DNA of 34,250 nt from Lachnospiraceae bacterium. Its GTDB lineage: Bacteria > Bacillota > Clostridia > Lachnospirales > Lachnospiraceae. The stretch is from positions 1 through 34,250 of the forward strand of contig CAJTCH010000051.1 of assembly GCA_910574715.1 (NCBI GenBank), read 5' to 3'. Of this stretch, positions 15,289 to 23,942 are shown piece by piece. Position 1 is the stretch's first letter. Each line of letters starts with the position of its first letter. A program made the position numbers and the translations under genes. The notes under the pieces were generated by a model, which was not told the origin of the DNA, ran no database searches, and worked only from the letters and a program-made list of their open reading frames with translations.

Positions 15289-16083
15289 ATGATAAAATTA
15301 ATCGCAAGCGATCTGGACGGCACATTATTGAAAAACGGCGCCCAGAAGCTTAATCCCAAGATATATGATATTATCAGGAAACTAAAGGAGCATGGGGTAC
15401 GCTTCGCGGCGGCAAGCGGAAGGCAGCACTATAACCTCAAGCTTCTCTTCGCACCCGTCAAGGATGATATCTTCTACATAGCGGAGAATGGTTCCCTGTG
15501 TATCTGCAATAACCAGGTTATTTCCAGAGGGCTGATCGACAGGGATCTGGGCCTTCGCATCTTCCGGGCCGTCCGGGAACGCGGCGGATGCCATTGCCTC
15601 CTGTCCTGCGAATCCGCATGCTATACGGATTCCAAGGATCCGGCATTCATCCGGCACATACAGGAGGTCCTGCACTACGACTTAAGAACCGTAGACGATC
15701 TGGCTGATGTCACAGAACCTTTTCTGAAGGTCGCTATCTGTGATTTTGCCGGCACGGATGATATAGAAGCATATTTCCAGGAATTATTCCGCGATGAGAT
15801 CAAGGTCGTTACGTCTGGTTTGATCTGGATTGACTTTATCGCGCCGAACGCCAATAAGGGAACTGCTCTTGCGGACCTTGCAGCCCACCTTGGAATCAGG
15901 CCCGAGGAATGCATGGCATTCGGTGACCAGTATAACGATGTAGAGATGCTCCAGTTTGCCGGATGCAGCTACGCTATGTCCGACGGAGCGCCCGGTATTA
16001 AGGAATATGCAGTTCATACCACGGATTCTGTAGAAGATGTCTTGGAAGATTTTCTTAAGAAGCTTGGAGGGATCATTTCATGA
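15289..16083 (+). CDS. Cof-type HAD family hydrolase
   Basis: This 264-aa cytoplasmic phosphatase has HAD motif I (Asp8 and Asp10 in SDLDGTLL), motif II (ASGR near 42-45), and motifs III/IV (Lys in NKGTAL and GDQYNDVEML). The large Cof-type cap domain lies between motifs II and III. Such enzymes dephosphorylate sugar phosphates, FMN or similar small phosphoesters; the substrate is not readable. AAGGAG lies seven bases before the ATG at 15289. Its stop overlaps the VanZ start (ATGA), so the two are translationally coupled. It is divergent from rpiB. Confidence 0.88.
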   Translation: MIKLIASDLDGTLLKNGAQKLNPKIYDIIRKLKEHGVRFAAASGRQHYNLKLLFAPVKDDIFYIAENGSLCICNNQVISRGLIDRDLGLRIFRAVRERGGCHCLLSCESACYTDSKDPAFIRHIQEVLHYDLRTVDDLADVTEPFLKVAICDFAGTDDIEAYFQELFRDEIKVVTSGLIWIDFIAPNANKGTALADLAAHLGIRPEECMAFGDQYNDVEMLQFAGCSYAMSDGAPGIKEYAVHTTDSVEDVLEDFLKKLGGIIS

Positions 16084-16946
16084 AGAAGTTAATATTATTT
16101 TTCCTGAAGCCGCTGTCATTTCTGCCTGCCATATGTATGATGTATGTGATCTACAGCTTCTCGGCGCAATCCGGCGAGGCTTCCGGAAGCTTGAGCTATA
16201 CCGTAAGCTATAAGATTGTTGAGATCGGGAACGATACTTTTGACGTTGGGATATCGGATGATCAGCTTGGTTATTATGCCAAACGGATTGAATATCCCGT
16301 CCGGAAGCTTGCCCACATGACAGAGTATTTCTGTCTGGCGATCGCCGTTTCATTCCCGTTCTATGTATATGGGCTGCGGGGATTCCCTTTGATGCTGGTC
16401 GCCGGACTGATCTGCGTAGGCTTTGCCGCCGGAGACGAGTACCACCAATCCTTCGTCGACGGGCGCGGTCCTTCCAAGAAGGACGTTATGATCGACAGTA
16501 TCGGTGCATTTTTCGGTATTATAACCGTCCGGGTCATCTGTTGGACCTTCCTGGCTCCCTTCCGAGTCGCACAGCGCATGGAAGAACGGGCGCGAAGGAA
16601 GGAGATGGCCCGCCGGCAGGCGGAAGAGCGGGAACGCGATCGGCGGGAACTCGCCCGCTTCAGGGCCGCCGAACGCCGGAGGGCTGAAGCAAGGCATTTC
16701 GCCGAAGAACGCCGCCGCACCGAACTCTATTCCGCCGAAGAACGCCGGTCCGATTCAAAACGCTCCGCCCCCAAACGCCGCAAAAGTACCGAACACGACA
16801 ATCCAGCACGGCAGGCTTCAAAATCAAAGCCTGCACAGACGGGGCCTGCGCGCTCAGAACAAATACCCGCACGCCGCAAGCCCTCACAATCCAGATCCGC
16901 CAACGCCCGCCCCATAAAACGAGTATCCGCCCAAACAAAACCATAA
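16080..16946 (+). CDS. VanZ family membrane protein with long Arg-rich C-terminal tail
   Basis: This 288-aa protein has a normal VanZ domain in residues 1-160: four hydrophobic segments, RKLAHMTEYF (75-84) and GDEYHQSFVDGRGPSKKDVMID (118-139). VanZ-like proteins are linked to low-level teicoplanin or lipoglycopeptide resistance and to envelope functions. The unusual part is residues about 161-288, a hydrophilic tail very rich in Arg, Glu, Ala and Lys (repeats of EERRR and AEER type), first helical or coiled-coil-like, then Pro/Ser/Lys-rich and disordered. The net charge is strongly positive. The tail would lie in the cytoplasm and could bind nucleic acid, membrane or a partner. It is coupled to the upstream HAD gene. 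Confidence 0.88.
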   Translation: MKKLILFFLKPLSFLPAICMMYVIYSFSAQSGEASGSLSYTVSYKIVEIGNDTFDVGISDDQLGYYAKRIEYPVRKLAHMTEYFCLAIAVSFPFYVYGLRGFPLMLVAGLICVGFAAGDEYHQSFVDGRGPSKKDVMIDSIGAFFGIITVRVICWTFLAPFRVAQRMEERARRKEMARRQAEERERDRRELARFRAAERRRAEARHFAEERRRTELYSAEERRSDSKRSAPKRRKSTEHDNPARQASKSKPAQTGPARSEQIPARRKPSQSRSANARPIKRVSAQTKP

Positions 16947-17035
16947 TTAAGATCTCAGTCACACAACAACTGCCAAATGTACACATAAACATTCTCGCCC
17001 GACTCGTTACACGGCACAAAAAATACAACCTCCCG

Positions 17036-17070
17036 CCTGTACGGCTGGAAATCCATTTCCAGTGTACAGG
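17036..17070. repeat. Two-part perfect hairpin beside the large inverted repeat
   Basis: CCTGTAC pairs with GTACAGG and, inside it, CTGGAAAT pairs with ATTTCCAG around a two-base loop, leaving only a small internal bulge. It lies 89 bases past the VanZ stop and shares its last two bases with the first arm of the 24-bp inverted repeat. It may act as a transcription barrier between converging genes, although no T tract follows. Confidence 0.75.
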
Positions 17071-17247
17071 CAGTTCGGAGCTGTCCTTCCTCTAAGCAGA
17101 CGTTCTAGGGCGTCTTTAGCAGAAACGAAATCCACGCCTTACGAAGACTTAGGCATGAGGGCTCTCCCGAATGTCTTAGTCGCAGTTAGGCGTTAGTTCG
17201 TTGGCGCGTTGCCCGGTCTGTGTGAGGAAGGACAGCTCCGAACTGCC
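17069..17247. other. 179-bp folded noncoding element with perfect 24-bp terminal inverted repeats
   Basis: The ends, 17069-17092 (beginning GGCAGTTCGGAGCTGTCC) and 17224-17247, are exact 24-base complements. The 131-base interior is noncoding and contains further nested pairs: CAGAC with GTCTG, AACGAA with TTCGTT, ACGCCT with AGGCGT, AAGAC with GTCTT, and a side hairpin AGACG/CGTCT. On either strand this would fold into a long branched stem. It could be a structured RNA with the repeat as closing stem, or a miniature inverted-repeat transposable element. No target duplication is evident. I do not recognise a known RNA family. Confidence 0.65.
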
Positions 17248-17290
17248 GTCACCTTCGAACAATCATTCCAACCGCACAAGCCCACACACT

Positions 17291-18034
17291 TTAATCCTTC
17301 TCATACCCATTCTTCCGATACATCACCAGGAACACCAGCACACTTATGATCAATTCCCCAAACAGCACTGCAATATCCAGCGCTTCCATCTTATACTCTG
17401 CCCCATTGGCGAAGCAATCCGTCATCTGCGTCACCACTCCCGTGAACAGAAACCCGGATATCCTGCGAAGTCCTTCCGACAGATTCCCCAATATAGGCAC
17501 CATCATAAATACCATCATCAGCGGATACCCGATCAGATTAGCGTTCATCTGGGTACTGGCACAGATTCCCACGATCATACCGATCACGCAGCTTATCAGC
17601 GAAGCGATCACGCTCACCAGGAAAAATACCGGAACCGACACCTGCCCCATCTCAATCCCGCTGACCCACAATATGGCAAAATTGATCACCACTGTAAGAA
17701 CGAACGGATACAGAATACTTCCGATAAAATACTGCATTCCCGTGACAGAGGAAGTCATCAGTACACGTAAGGTGTGCTTCTCCTTTTCTTCTGCAATTGC
17801 TGTCCCCACCATCAGGAAACCATTTATGCAGATATTCATGGTGACGCCAAGGTTCAGGAGCATCGCCATCATGATAGGTATCAGCTCTCCGTTCGGACCA
17901 AAATTGCTGTATAGAATCTTGAATCCCCAAACCATGCCGATCACCATGAACGGTCCTATCACGACTGCTGTATTCTGGCTCATACAGAGCCATTTGATCT
18001 GCGCTACCGCTGCCAGCTTATTCATATTTCCCAT
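17291..18034 (-). CDS. ABC-2 type exporter permease (exporter 2)
   Basis: This 247-aa membrane protein has about six hydrophobic segments in the ABC-2 arrangement, with the cytoplasmic AEEKEKHTLRVLMTSSVTG segment (about 75-95) typical of these permeases. It should form an exporter or resistance transporter with the ATPase encoded just upstream. The start at 18034 is chosen for AGGAG about ten bases upstream; a longer reading runs back into the ATPase 3' end. The spacing to the ATPase stop is 17 bases. The substrate is unknown; its position behind a LytTR regulator suggests a peptide or cell-wall agent. Confidence 0.85.
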   Translation of the reverse strand: MGNMNKLAAVAQIKWLCMSQNTAVVIGPFMVIGMVWGFKILYSNFGPNGELIPIMMAMLLNLGVTMNICINGFLMVGTAIAEEKEKHTLRVLMTSSVTGMQYFIGSILYPFVLTVVINFAILWVSGIEMGQVSVPVFFLVSVIASLISCVIGMIVGICASTQMNANLIGYPLMMVFMMVPILGNLSEGLRRISGFLFTGVVTQMTDCFANGAEYKMEALDIAVLFGELIISVLVFLVMYRKNGYEKD

Positions 18035-18051
18035 ATTATTTCCACTCCTTC

Positions 18052-18912
18052 CTACCATGCATTCAATGTCTTTCCCGTTACCTGCAGAAATACACTTTCC
18101 AACGTCGGTTCGCATGAATGTATACACTGTACCTGATCCTTCTCCATCCATTCCGCAATCTTTCTGATATTCTCAGGTGACTGCTCCAATATGATCTCTT
18201 TTCTGTCATCCAGAAGAATCTGATATCTCTTATCATGATTGTACTTCAGGCAAAGTTCCTGTGGCGATCCGAATTCTACGATTTCCCCCTGATATAGAAG
18301 CGCAACATTGTCGCACAGCTTCGTTGCTTCTTCCATATTATGGGTCGTCAGGAATATTGCCATCCCTTCCTTCTTGAGATCCAACAGCATCTTGTGGATC
18401 TCAACCGCCGTCGTCGGGTCCAGGCCGCTTGTAGGCTCATCCAGGAACAGGATCCTCGGCTTATGAAGGACTGCCCTGGCAAGAACCAAACGCTGCTTCT
18501 GCCCCTTCGACAGCTTACCTGCCTGCTTCTTACTATGTTCAGACAGATCGACCTGTCTTAAGACTTCCTCCACTCTTGTCCGCGGCACGCGCCAGATCTT
18601 CGCAAACATATTCAGGTTCTGCCCTACCGTCATCTTCTCATAGATACCGCTGTCATCAGACACCACACCGATCCTCTCATAGATCGAAGCATCAATATTG
18701 GCTGAATCTGTCCCCAGGATCCTCGCCTCCCCGGAGGTCTGCCGAAGCTGTCCTGTGATGATCTTGATCGTTGTGGTCTTACCGGCTCCTGACGGTCCCA
18801 GGAACCCAAGGATCTCTCCCGGATGCAGCTCCATGTTAATATCCTTAAGCGCCAGCTCCGTCTTATAGCGCTTGGAAATATGCGACAATTGAAGTAATAC
18901 GTTTTGTTCCAT
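18052..18912 (-). CDS. ABC transporter ATP-binding protein (exporter 2)
   Basis: This 286-aa protein is a complete ABC ATPase: Walker A GPSGAGKT (39-46), signature LSKGQ (134-138), Walker B ILFLDE (154-159), D-loop SGLD and switch His191. About 80 C-terminal residues follow the ATPase core, as in many drug and lantibiotic exporters (CcmA/BcrA-like group). It energises the ABC-2 permease encoded next. AGGAG lies nine bases before the ATG. It follows the LytTR regulator gene by 45 bases in the same direction, consistent with one operon. Confidence 0.92.
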   Translation of the reverse strand: MEQNVLLQLSHISKRYKTELALKDINMELHPGEILGFLGPSGAGKTTTIKIITGQLRQTSGEARILGTDSANIDASIYERIGVVSDDSGIYEKMTVGQNLNMFAKIWRVPRTRVEEVLRQVDLSEHSKKQAGKLSKGQKQRLVLARAVLHKPRILFLDEPTSGLDPTTAVEIHKMLLDLKKEGMAIFLTTHNMEEATKLCDNVALLYQGEIVEFGSPQELCLKYNHDKRYQILLDDRKEIILEQSPENIRKIAEWMEKDQVQCIHSCEPTLESVFLQVTGKTLNAW

Positions 18913-18957
18913 ATGCTAAATCTCCTATTTTCCTTCTCTTAAAATCCTGGCTCCCTC

Positions 18958-19692
18958 TCATATCCTCTCAAGCAGAGCCCCCTTCATATTCCTCGAAAAG
19001 ATACACTTCTCCCCATTTTTCATCCGGATCTCCCTGCCCTTAAGATCAAGCTCCGCAATCTGGTCCACATTCACAAGATACGCCCTGTGGACCCTCATGA
19101 ACCTCTCCCCAAGCTTCTCCTCCAATTCCTGCATACTCCCGATAAAATCAATTCTGTCATGGAGTCCGTGCAGTTCGATCCGATGCGTCCGCCCCGAGGT
19201 CTCGAAGAAAATGATCTCATCCACCGGTATATGCTTGACGACATCCATAACCTTCACAGAGAAATATTCCCGCTCTTCTCCCTTTTCCTCACGCATCCGC
19301 TCCGTGATCACTTTGAGGCAGCGGCGGATTCCCTCCTGCATCTTCCGGACATTACCCTTTACAATATAATCCAACGCTTCCAGATGATACCTGAAAGTCT
19401 CGAACGCAAGATCCTGAAAAGCCGTCACATAGATCAGGAATCCCCGCGAATCCAGCTTCCGGATCTCCTTGCCAAGCCCGAAGCCGTCCATAGACTCCCC
19501 CCTCAGCTCAATATCCAGGAAATAGATCCCGCGTCCGGGAGATTCCTTCACCGCTTCAACGATATCCTCTGGATGTCCGCTGCACATAACGATCTCCATG
19601 TCATATCCCTCGATCAGTATTAATTTCTCCAAATACTCCCTCTGCGCAGCACGTATCTCAGGCTCATCTTCACATATATATACCGGAAGCAT
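18958..19692 (-). CDS. LytTR family response regulator (AgrA-like)
   Basis: This 244-aa regulator has a receiver domain (residues 1-120: acidic pocket Glu8/Asp9, phosphoacceptor Asp60 in YFLDIEL, Thr90, Lys112) and a LytTR DNA-binding domain (about 145-244, with IIFFETSGRTH and FMRVHRAYLVN). LytTR regulators often bind direct repeats and control bacteriocin, peptide or virulence genes. I chose the ATG at 19692 because GGGAGG lies about nine bases upstream and the REC fold begins at once; a start nine codons earlier would overlap the CPBP gene. It probably receives phosphate from the kinase two genes upstream. Confidence 0.92.
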   Translation of the reverse strand: MLPVYICEDEPEIRAAQREYLEKLILIEGYDMEIVMCSGHPEDIVEAVKESPGRGIYFLDIELRGESMDGFGLGKEIRKLDSRGFLIYVTAFQDLAFETFRYHLEALDYIVKGNVRKMQEGIRRCLKVITERMREEKGEEREYFSVKVMDVVKHIPVDEIIFFETSGRTHRIELHGLHDRIDFIGSMQELEEKLGERFMRVHRAYLVNVDQIAELDLKGREIRMKNGEKCIFSRNMKGALLERI

Positions 19693-19711
19693 AGGTATAT
19701 CCCTCCCTTTT

Positions 19712-20788
19712 TCACTCAATCAATGGCTGCACCGGCCGGTGTAAACCAACGGCCTCTTCCCCTGCCGATCTCTTCCCGCAGTACTCCTTTGCGAAGATAA
19801 ATACCCCAAAGAGCACCCCGTTCACCAGAAGCGCAAGCGGGATATCACTCCAGGATACCGTCTGGTTCGACAGCACCTCCACGGACATATCCCCGGAGAT
19901 CACCAGTATCAGATTATTATTCAAGAAATGCATGACCACGGGCACCCATATGTTCTCCGTCTTCATGTAAGCAAATCCCATGAAGATGCCCAGCGACACA
20001 CAGGTGATCACCTGGCTGACTGTCATTGGCAGGCCATCCTTGGGAGACACATAGTAGAAGAAATCAAGCGGAAGATGCCACAATCCCCACACGATCCCTA
20101 AGACCACCACGCCTTTTCTAAGGCCGAACTTCTTCTGAAGGATCGGCTGCAGATAATATCTCCATCCGTACTCTTCCCCGAAGAATGCAATATAAGCAAG
20201 CAGGAAGTTCACAGGCATAAATCCCATGTACATCCATGACTGCAGATTCTTCATGATCGCCCCAAAGGAAGCCAGTTCACCCACAGATGCATAGGAGATT
20301 GCCGCACGCAGGAAATACAACGCCATAAACAGAAGAATACAGGCTGCCGACGCCTTCCAGTTCTTCCCCCGCAGCCCATAAGCCGCCCGCCTTCTCTTCC
20401 CTGCCGCGATCAGACAGATCAGACAGATAATGCTTCCTATGATCTGCAGATATTGGATGCCTAAAAGCCATACCGAGACCGTACCGCCGGGCATAGTGAT
20501 TTCCGCGTCCGGTTTCAGCACCGAACATACTGTAACCACGATAGAAAGCACGGTAACCACGGTAAAACTGCGATAGAATGCCTTAGGCATATCTGCATCC
20601 TCCCGGCGTGTCAGAAGAAATGCAAGCATCACTCCCAGCGCCGGATAGAGCATCTGTGTATTGGGAAATGCACTGAGATCCAGCTTCTTCCCATAGCCAT
20701 ACCACATCAGGATACCCAGCAAATACGGGATCCCATAAGCAATCAATGCAAAAATTGTAAGTTGTCGTTTTTCTGTTCTTGAACCCAT
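19712..20788 (-). CDS. CPBP family intramembrane glutamic protease
   Basis: This 358-aa membrane protein has about eight hydrophobic segments and the CPBP/Abi (Rce1-like) motifs: EEYGWR (Glu205, Glu206, Arg210), GLWHLP (His238) and VMHFLNN (His287, Asn291). All key catalytic residues are present, so it is probably an active protease. Bacterial members act in bacteriocin self-immunity, in prenyl-protein-like processing or in regulated proteolysis. The ATG at 20788 is fixed by AGGAGG seven bases upstream. Its place between a peptide-sensor-like kinase and its LytTR partner suggests that it matures a signal, cleaves a signalling component, or gives immunity. Confidence 0.9.
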   Translation of the reverse strand: MGSRTEKRQLTIFALIAYGIPYLLGILMWYGYGKKLDLSAFPNTQMLYPALGVMLAFLLTRREDADMPKAFYRSFTVVTVLSIVVTVCSVLKPDAEITMPGGTVSVWLLGIQYLQIIGSIICLICLIAAGKRRRAAYGLRGKNWKASAACILLFMALYFLRAAISYASVGELASFGAIMKNLQSWMYMGFMPVNFLLAYIAFFGEEYGWRYYLQPILQKKFGLRKGVVVLGIVWGLWHLPLDFFYYVSPKDGLPMTVSQVITCVSLGIFMGFAYMKTENIWVPVVMHFLNNNLILVISGDMSVEVLSNQTVSWSDIPLALLVNGVLFGVFIFAKEYCGKRSAGEEAVGLHRPVQPLIE

Positions 20789-20808
20789 TATTTTTCCTCC
20801 TAAAACTA

Positions 20809-20836
20809 ATAATAATCGACAACTATATTGTAACAA
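20809..20836 (-). promoter_or_regulatory. Possible internal promoter before the CPBP gene
   Basis: On the minus strand TTGTTA (20831-20836) and TATTAT (20809-20814) are 16 bases apart. The -35 lies in a small palindrome ATTGTAACAAT, and the shared 9-mer GTAACAATT also occurs just upstream of the kinase gene (about 22277). The leader would be very short, so this is tentative. Confidence 0.28.
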
Positions 20837-20897
20837 TTTTTACTTTGTCCCCGCCCGATATTGCCTAAGAAGCACATTCTGGTGCCCCAGCTGTAAT

Positions 20898-22262
20898 TTA
20901 TCCCTCCTGGATCTTCAATTCCTGTATAAAATATCCGTCACGGATCGTTGTAAAAGGCATCGCCCTCTCATACTTAGCAAGAATCTTCTTATAATTGCTA
21001 AGACCGATTCCCCTGCCCTGTCCTTTAGACGAATACCCGTGATCTCCAAGCTTATGGAAATCTACCGCCGAATACAGCGTATTCTTTATCCGGAATGTCG
21101 TATAATCATTCTGGCTGCTGATCATAATATGAATCCGCCCGTCTTCCCTGCCCTTCACTTCCTCAATCGCGTTATCAAGAAGGATCCCCAGGCAGCGGCA
21201 CAGGTCTGTACTGCGAAGCCTCGTCATTTCAAAAGGTCTCAGAACCTCCAGCTCCCAACGGATCTCTTCCTCCTGCATGATCTTCATTTTCTCCAGGAAC
21301 AATCCCTTCACTTCCGTCACACGGATATTGGCGAGCTGGTTCATCAGCCGGATCTGGCTGCCTACCTGCAGGTCAAAATCCTCCGTCATCTCCTGGATAT
21401 AACCCTGGATCGCCTCAAGGTTACCCTCTTCCGCCTGCAGGTACATCCCCGACATCATATTCTTGAAATCATGCCGGAACCGCCGTACCTCTCTTTGCAG
21501 GCTTTCCAGACTCTCGATATACGCTCCCTGCTGCTTAAGGCTTATGTTCTGCTCCTCAATCCGCCGCTGCTGCATCTCCTCACGTCCGGTATAGATGAAG
21601 ATCATATATATGATCAGCAGAAATATCACCGCAGTCGCCGGATTATAACCCATATCCTTTGCACTGATCTCAACCGCCTCCTGCACGGCCTGCTGTATCA
21701 CCGGATACAGCCCCAGGAATACCAACACTGTATTCTTCAGCTTCTGCTCTTCCCATTGCCCGAATAATTTCCCTGCCCTCGTCTTATACAGGAGCAGGAG
21801 CACCAGGAAGAGACAGAACGGAACCACGACCCACTCATAGAACAGATATTGCCTTCGGTCAGACATATGTTCCAGATGATAAAACTTATTAGGTGCAAAT
21901 ACATCTGCCAGATTCCATCCAAAGTCATACATTATATGCAGAAAAACCGACGTCGCCAGATATGTCCCCCATGATTTCTCATACATCACCCGCAGGAACA
22001 GCATCATTGCGCAGATCGTAATATAATCGAATACCGTCTCTCCTCCGTTGTGGGGCGTAGCGAACAATCCTGTTTTGAAAAAAATCGTTCCGGCGAGCGA
22101 GAGTGCGAAAATATACAGCATCCCTGCGCCAAAAATAGAATAATAATGTTTCCTGTTCTTATACGGGATATCCCCCAGAAGCAGAAGCGATGCACATAGA
22201 TAGAAAATTGCTGTCATCCCCACACTCAAAATATTCGCGCACATAATCTCGAAAAATGTCAT
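20898..22262 (-). CDS. AgrC-like sensor histidine kinase (GHKL, HPK10 type)
   Basis: This 454-aa membrane kinase has six to seven hydrophobic segments in residues 1-225, a coiled-coil-like linker (225-260), and a cytoplasmic kinase core with phosphoacceptor His264 in FRHDFKN, the N-box with Asn364 in LLDNAIEE, and a G-box GQGRGIGL (415-422). This is the architecture of peptide-pheromone kinases such as AgrC and ComD. The start at 22262 is fixed by GGAGGAG six bases upstream. It should phosphorylate the LytTR regulator encoded downstream; the CPBP gene lies between them. No AgrB or AgrD-like gene is nearby, so its signal is probably external or encoded elsewhere. Confidence 0.9.
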   Translation of the reverse strand: MTFFEIMCANILSVGMTAIFYLCASLLLLGDIPYKNRKHYYSIFGAGMLYIFALSLAGTIFFKTGLFATPHNGGETVFDYITICAMMLFLRVMYEKSWGTYLATSVFLHIMYDFGWNLADVFAPNKFYHLEHMSDRRQYLFYEWVVVPFCLFLVLLLLYKTRAGKLFGQWEEQKLKNTVLVFLGLYPVIQQAVQEAVEISAKDMGYNPATAVIFLLIIYMIFIYTGREEMQQRRIEEQNISLKQQGAYIESLESLQREVRRFRHDFKNMMSGMYLQAEEGNLEAIQGYIQEMTEDFDLQVGSQIRLMNQLANIRVTEVKGLFLEKMKIMQEEEIRWELEVLRPFEMTRLRSTDLCRCLGILLDNAIEEVKGREDGRIHIMISSQNDYTTFRIKNTLYSAVDFHKLGDHGYSSKGQGRGIGLSNYKKILAKYERAMPFTTIRDGYFIQELKIQEG

Positions 22263-22331
22263 TTCACACTCCTCCAACGTAACAATTCGGACAAACTGCC
22301 CTGTTATCCTCCATCCACAGCCGGTGTGCTA

Positions 22332-23903
22332 TCACGCCCGAATCCGGAAGGTCTTAGGGGCAAACCGGTAGACCAGCACGCATGCCGCGATACAATAAGC
22401 AGCGCAGAAGATGATGGTTCCCAGAGCAAATGCGAATGTCGGTATCCGAACCTGCATAAAGCCGCAGCAGACAAAATAAGTCGCCAGCACCACGATCCGG
22501 TAAGTTCCGCTCTTGATCTCCGTCCCTGCATTGTAAGGCTGCAGGAGATAGTAGATCGTCAGATAATGTACGGAGAAGAACATACTCATAAACAGGATCG
22601 AGACGATCAGCATCACATAGTTAAGCGGTTCGCTGGTCCCGCCCGACACATAGAGCATGGCGGCAAGCCCCGCCCCGATGACGGATGCCGGGAGAAGATT
22701 CACCTTCATGATCTCCCGAAGCCGTATCCTGAACAGCTTCAAGATACATTCCGGCCGCTTATAGAAGGAATAGGTCAGGAGACTGTGGTCGCAGTTCATG
22801 AACAGCACATTGGTAAATCCTGTCCCTCTGTTTACCCAATACATAATAAATACAAAATAAGGCAGATTGGTCATCACCAGATGATTGATCGTGCTCTTGA
22901 CCTCCGGCACGAATAAGATTCCCAGAATGCATACACATACGATGCCCAGGCTGACCAGCGCGATCCTCTCCGCAGATCTCCAGAGTATCTTCCGGTGACG
23001 TTTGATAAACAACTCATTCAGATACTCGAACCCTCTACGGTTGCTGCCGGATGTATCCCCGATCTGTATCGCCTTCTCGCTTTTCTTCTTGACTGAATTC
23101 CTGGCCTGCTCTATCTGGCTCATATACTGTATCAGAAGTTGCTGATAGACCTCCCGGAATTCCCCGAAGGTCCAGATCTTGCGAACCGACAGAAGGCCAA
23201 GCAGGATCCCGCATATCAGGATCCCGGCGCTTACTGCCGCCGGAAGCACCCAGCCTATGGCCGGAAGCCCGTAAGCCGCCGCCAGGAATCCGGCGATTAC
23301 AAGCCATTCTTTCACGCCCACCTCGTTCTCACTCACAGCCCGTCCCGTCCGCTCATAATCCCGCAGGGAATAGGCGACCACCGATGATTTGATACCTGCC
23401 GCCGCAAACGGAAGCAGCAGGCATTGCCACAGCATCAGCCCGCACATTTTCCCGAAGATCATACCGAAGATTGTATAACCGGCTAAGACCTTCGCCATCT
23501 CATATCCGTATGTGACCAGCGCATACTCTCTGGCATTCATCCGAAGAAGGATCAGCGCGTAGTATTTGTCCTTCGTCGGATTGAATATATAGGTGTTCAG
23601 AAGCGCCCCGATCAGAGTCAGCAGTACATAGATATGCAGAAATATCTGTCCTGTCGGCGCAGTCTCATAAAGTCCCGCTGCCAATGTGACCATCAGCAGA
23701 AAATACAGGAATTTCCCCAGGAACGCCTTGATGAACTCCCAGATCCCGGATAAGATCTCTCCAAGAAGCTTAAAGTCCGGATCCCGGTATAATTCCTGCG
23801 GGAGCAGCCGCTTAATCAGGGGAATCTGTTTCAGAGAATACAGGATCGTGTTGACACGGTATGTATTCCTAAGGGAAAATGCTATCTTAAATGTTTTGTT
23901 CAT
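22332..23903 (-). CDS. Large ABC exporter permease (exporter 1)
   Basis: This 523-aa protein has about twelve hydrophobic segments in two groups, split by a charged central loop (about residues 260-300, QIEQARNSVKKKSEKAIQ). It has no named motif I can cite, but its size, topology and position after an ABC ATPase gene fit the large permeases of two-gene exporters in Clostridia. A GAGGAG site precedes the ATG at 23903. It is the second gene of the leftward operon that begins at the promoter near 24700, and the kinase follows 69 bases later. The substrate is unknown. Confidence 0.8.
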   Translation of the reverse strand: MNKTFKIAFSLRNTYRVNTILYSLKQIPLIKRLLPQELYRDPDFKLLGEILSGIWEFIKAFLGKFLYFLLMVTLAAGLYETAPTGQIFLHIYVLLTLIGALLNTYIFNPTKDKYYALILLRMNAREYALVTYGYEMAKVLAGYTIFGMIFGKMCGLMLWQCLLLPFAAAGIKSSVVAYSLRDYERTGRAVSENEVGVKEWLVIAGFLAAAYGLPAIGWVLPAAVSAGILICGILLGLLSVRKIWTFGEFREVYQQLLIQYMSQIEQARNSVKKKSEKAIQIGDTSGSNRRGFEYLNELFIKRHRKILWRSAERIALVSLGIVCVCILGILFVPEVKSTINHLVMTNLPYFVFIMYWVNRGTGFTNVLFMNCDHSLLTYSFYKRPECILKLFRIRLREIMKVNLLPASVIGAGLAAMLYVSGGTSEPLNYVMLIVSILFMSMFFSVHYLTIYYLLQPYNAGTEIKSGTYRIVVLATYFVCCGFMQVRIPTFAFALGTIIFCAAYCIAACVLVYRFAPKTFRIRA

Positions 23904-23942
23904 ATCTGTCTCCTCATTGTCTCGCTGAAAATCTCTACATCG

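Noticed and set aside
14744..15292. Open frame of 182 codons on the plus strand
   Set aside because: It is antisense to rpiB and runs through the intergenic palindrome; no binding site.
17346..18167. Open frame of 273 codons on the plus strand
   Set aside because: It is antisense to the ABC-2 permease and part of the ATPase; the permease has a proper start, topology and partner.
20789..20897. Hidden pheromone precursor between kinase and CPBP genes
   Set aside because: No small open frame with a ribosome binding site was found in this gap or in the gap at 22263-22331.
21039..21767. Open frame of 242 codons on the plus strand
   Set aside because: It is antisense to the well-supported histidine kinase, has a His/Leu/Arg-rich translation and no ribosome binding site.
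22326..22916. Open frame of 196 codons on the plus strand
   Set aside because: It is antisense to the large exporter permease and has a low-complexity His/Asp/Arg-rich translation.
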